Shown here one piece after another: positions 62,852 to 64,000 of a DNA stretch of 64,000 nucleotides. The position numbers and the translations under genes were made by a program. The notes beneath the pieces are model-generated. The model searched no databases, had not been told where the DNA came from, and saw only the letters and a program-made list of their open reading frames with translations. The number at the start of each line of letters is the position of its first letter. The first letter of the stretch is position 1. This stretch comes from Pontibacterium sp049599735 (GTDB lineage Bacteria > Pseudomonadota > Gammaproteobacteria > Pseudomonadales > Balneatricaceae): assembly GCA_049599735.1 (NCBI GenBank), contig JBMYOX010000004.1, positions 1 to 64,000 on the forward strand, written 5' to 3'.

Positions 62852-63613
62852 TTAATGTACGTCGCGCCAGAACTCTTTCTTCAGTGCAAAAGCCACAAAG
62901 AAGAAGAAGAACAGGAAGATCAGCACATAAGTACCAATACGCTGAGAATCCTGCTTGTACGGCTCGCCGATATAGGCCATGAAGTTAGTCAGGTCATAAG
63001 CCACCTGATCAAACTCCTCAGGTGTTAATTCACCCGCCTTAACGATGCTTGTGCAATTATCCATGCTCTTGCCCGTTAACGGATCAACCTTACCATGAGA
63101 TGCGGCTTTCTCTTCAGGTGTACAGTTCATCACCTGCACACCCTGAAGGTGTTCCAGCACGTTAGGCATACCAACATCCGGGAATACAACGTTGTTGACA
63201 CCGTATGGACGTGACTCGTCTTTGTAGAAGCTACGCAGATAAGTATAAATCCAGTCAGGGCCACGCAGGCGCGCTTCCAAAGACAGATCAGGTGGCGGAT
63301 TACCAAACCAGTTAGCCGCATCAGCAGCTGACATAGCAATTGTCATCTGCTCACCCACTTTCTGATCACCGAAGATCATATGCTTTTCAACCAGTGCTTT
63401 TGGTATACCCAGATCATCAGCAGCACGCTCAAAACGCTGGTACTGAGCAGAGTGACAACCCATGCAGTTATTGACAAATGTCTTCATACCACGCTGCAGG
63501 GACGCTTTATTATCCAGATCAACAGCCATGTGATCCAGTTGCGCACCACCGCCAGCTGCATTCGCAGCCAGAGGCAATACCGCCATTACAATTGCAATAA
63601 GAAACTTTTTCAT
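62852..63613 (-). CDS. petC: Cytochrome c1 of the bc1 complex
   Basis: The heme-c subunit that passes electrons from the Rieske protein to cytochrome c. The 253-residue protein has a signal peptide (cut near ANAAGGG), the heme site CMGCH near 51-55, the axial-ligand region near 'DVGMPNVLEHLQG', and a C-terminal membrane anchor 'GTYVLIFLFFFFFVAFALKKEFW'. Its ATG overlaps the petB stop by one base. Confidence 0.97.
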   Translation of the reverse strand: MKKFLIAIVMAVLPLAANAAGGGAQLDHMAVDLDNKASLQRGMKTFVNNCMGCHSAQYQRFERAADDLGIPKALVEKHMIFGDQKVGEQMTIAMSAADAANWFGNPPPDLSLEARLRGPDWIYTYLRSFYKDESRPYGVNNVVFPDVGMPNVLEHLQGVQVMNCTPEEKAASHGKVDPLTGKSMDNCTSIVKAGELTPEEFDQVAYDLTNFMAYIGEPYKQDSQRIGTYVLIFLFFFFFVAFALKKEFWRDVH

Positions 63614-64000
63614 TAGCCTGTAACCCTTTCCGGAACCGGTTTAGTACTTTCCATTTTGGTATATAACGGCATCAGGAAGAAGTACGCGAAGTACAGCGCA
63701 GTACAGATCTGAGCCACCAAAGTACGACCTGGGCTGGAAGCCACTACACCCAGGTAACCCAGCACAACAAAGGAGATACAGAAGACAGCCAGGGCAACCT
63801 TGCTGATAACACCTTTGTAACGAATGGATTTAACCGGGCTACGATCCAGCCAGGGCAGCACGAACAGAATAGCGATAGCACCACCCATCACAACAACACC
63901 CGGGAACTGAGAACCCGCAATAGGCGGAATCGCACGCAGCATTGCGTAGAATGGCGTGAAGTACCAGACAGGCGCTATGTGCTCAGGCGTTTTCAGCGGG
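63613..64000 (-). CDS. petB: Cytochrome b of the bc1 complex, C-terminal part (gene continues beyond window)
   Basis: The frame is open to the window edge. The visible C-terminal 128 residues start 'PLKTPEHIAPVWYFTPFYAMLRAIP', the conserved Qo-site/helix F region, then three more membrane helices ('FPGVVVMGGAIAILFVLPWLD', 'AVFCISFVVLGYLGV', 'ICTALYFAYFFLMPLY'). petA should lie further upstream, outside the window. Confidence 0.96.
   Translation of the reverse strand, partial: PLKTPEHIAPVWYFTPFYAMLRAIPPIAGSQFPGVVVMGGAIAILFVLPWLDRSPVKSIRYKGVISKVALAVFCISFVVLGYLGVVASSPGRTLVAQICTALYFAYFFLMPLYTKMESTKPVPERVTG

Noticed and set aside
1..64000. CRISPR arrays, tRNA or rRNA genes, complete IS elements or prophage
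   Set aside because: Scanned by eye; no regular spacer-repeat arrays, tRNA cloverleaf sequences, transposase genes or phage structural genes were recognised.

Overview
The window is an ordinary chromosomal segment of a marine-type gammaproteobacterium, most likely in or near the Oceanospirillales (Oceanospirillaceae). This rests on gene content and order read by eye, not on a database search. The conserved blocks are murA-hisG-hisD next to mlaFEDCB, kdsD-kdsC-lptCAB-rpoN-hpf-ptsN-rapZ-ptsO, rng-maf-mreDCB opposite gatCAB, and petBC-sspAB-dolP-diaA-yraN-lpoA-rsmI-rnpB. Their arrangement resembles Pseudomonas and Oceanospirillales chromosomes. About 66 protein genes and one RNA gene (rnpB) are supported. 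I saw no tRNA, rRNA, CRISPR array, complete insertion sequence or prophage.

Layout. 1-4.9 kb: the 3' part of panE, then a vitamin B12 locus made of a promoter, a cobalamin riboswitch, a BtuB-like receptor, a PduO-type adenosyltransferase and BtuF, with a small six-cysteine exported protein inside it. 5-11.2 kb: nnrS; acuI divergent from a FadR-type regulator with a palindromic operator between them; zapG; a Nif3-like protein; a DegS/AlgW-type protease; and a small membrane protein. 11.2-16.4 kb: an accessory surface module of a five-heme c-type cytochrome lipoprotein, a rhombosortase, and a large Asp-box protein ending in a GlyGly-CTERM sorting signal. A 0.65 kb AT-rich gap follows.

17.1-45.8 kb is a dense housekeeping region: histidine and peptidoglycan precursor synthesis, retrograde lipid transport (Mla), Kdo and LPS export, sigma-54 with the nitrogen PTS, MgtE, the AsmA-like YhdP, RNase G, the rod-shape genes and the Asp/Glu-tRNA amidotransferase. 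Operons are tight, with ATGA-type overlaps, and end in clear terminators. 45.9-56.8 kb is more variable: a TorF-like porin, msrA, a GNAT protein, a small lipoprotein, a haloacid-dehalogenase-type hydrolase, a LysE exporter, a MoxR/CoxE-like pair facing a CooC-like ATPase with no CO dehydrogenase in sight, a frameshifted ZIP transporter, ggt, a 145 bp inverted-repeat element and an integrase-N-terminus-like fragment. From 56.8 kb to the end the window returns to core genes: rnpB, rsmI/lpoA, sspAB and the cytochrome bc1 genes.

The items most worth a second look are the cytochrome/rhombosortase/GlyGly-CTERM module, the symmetric twin-CX3C exported protein, the orphan MoxR-CoxE-CooC group, the mreC start problem, the frameshifted ZIP gene, and the integrase fragment plus inverted-repeat element beside rnpB.
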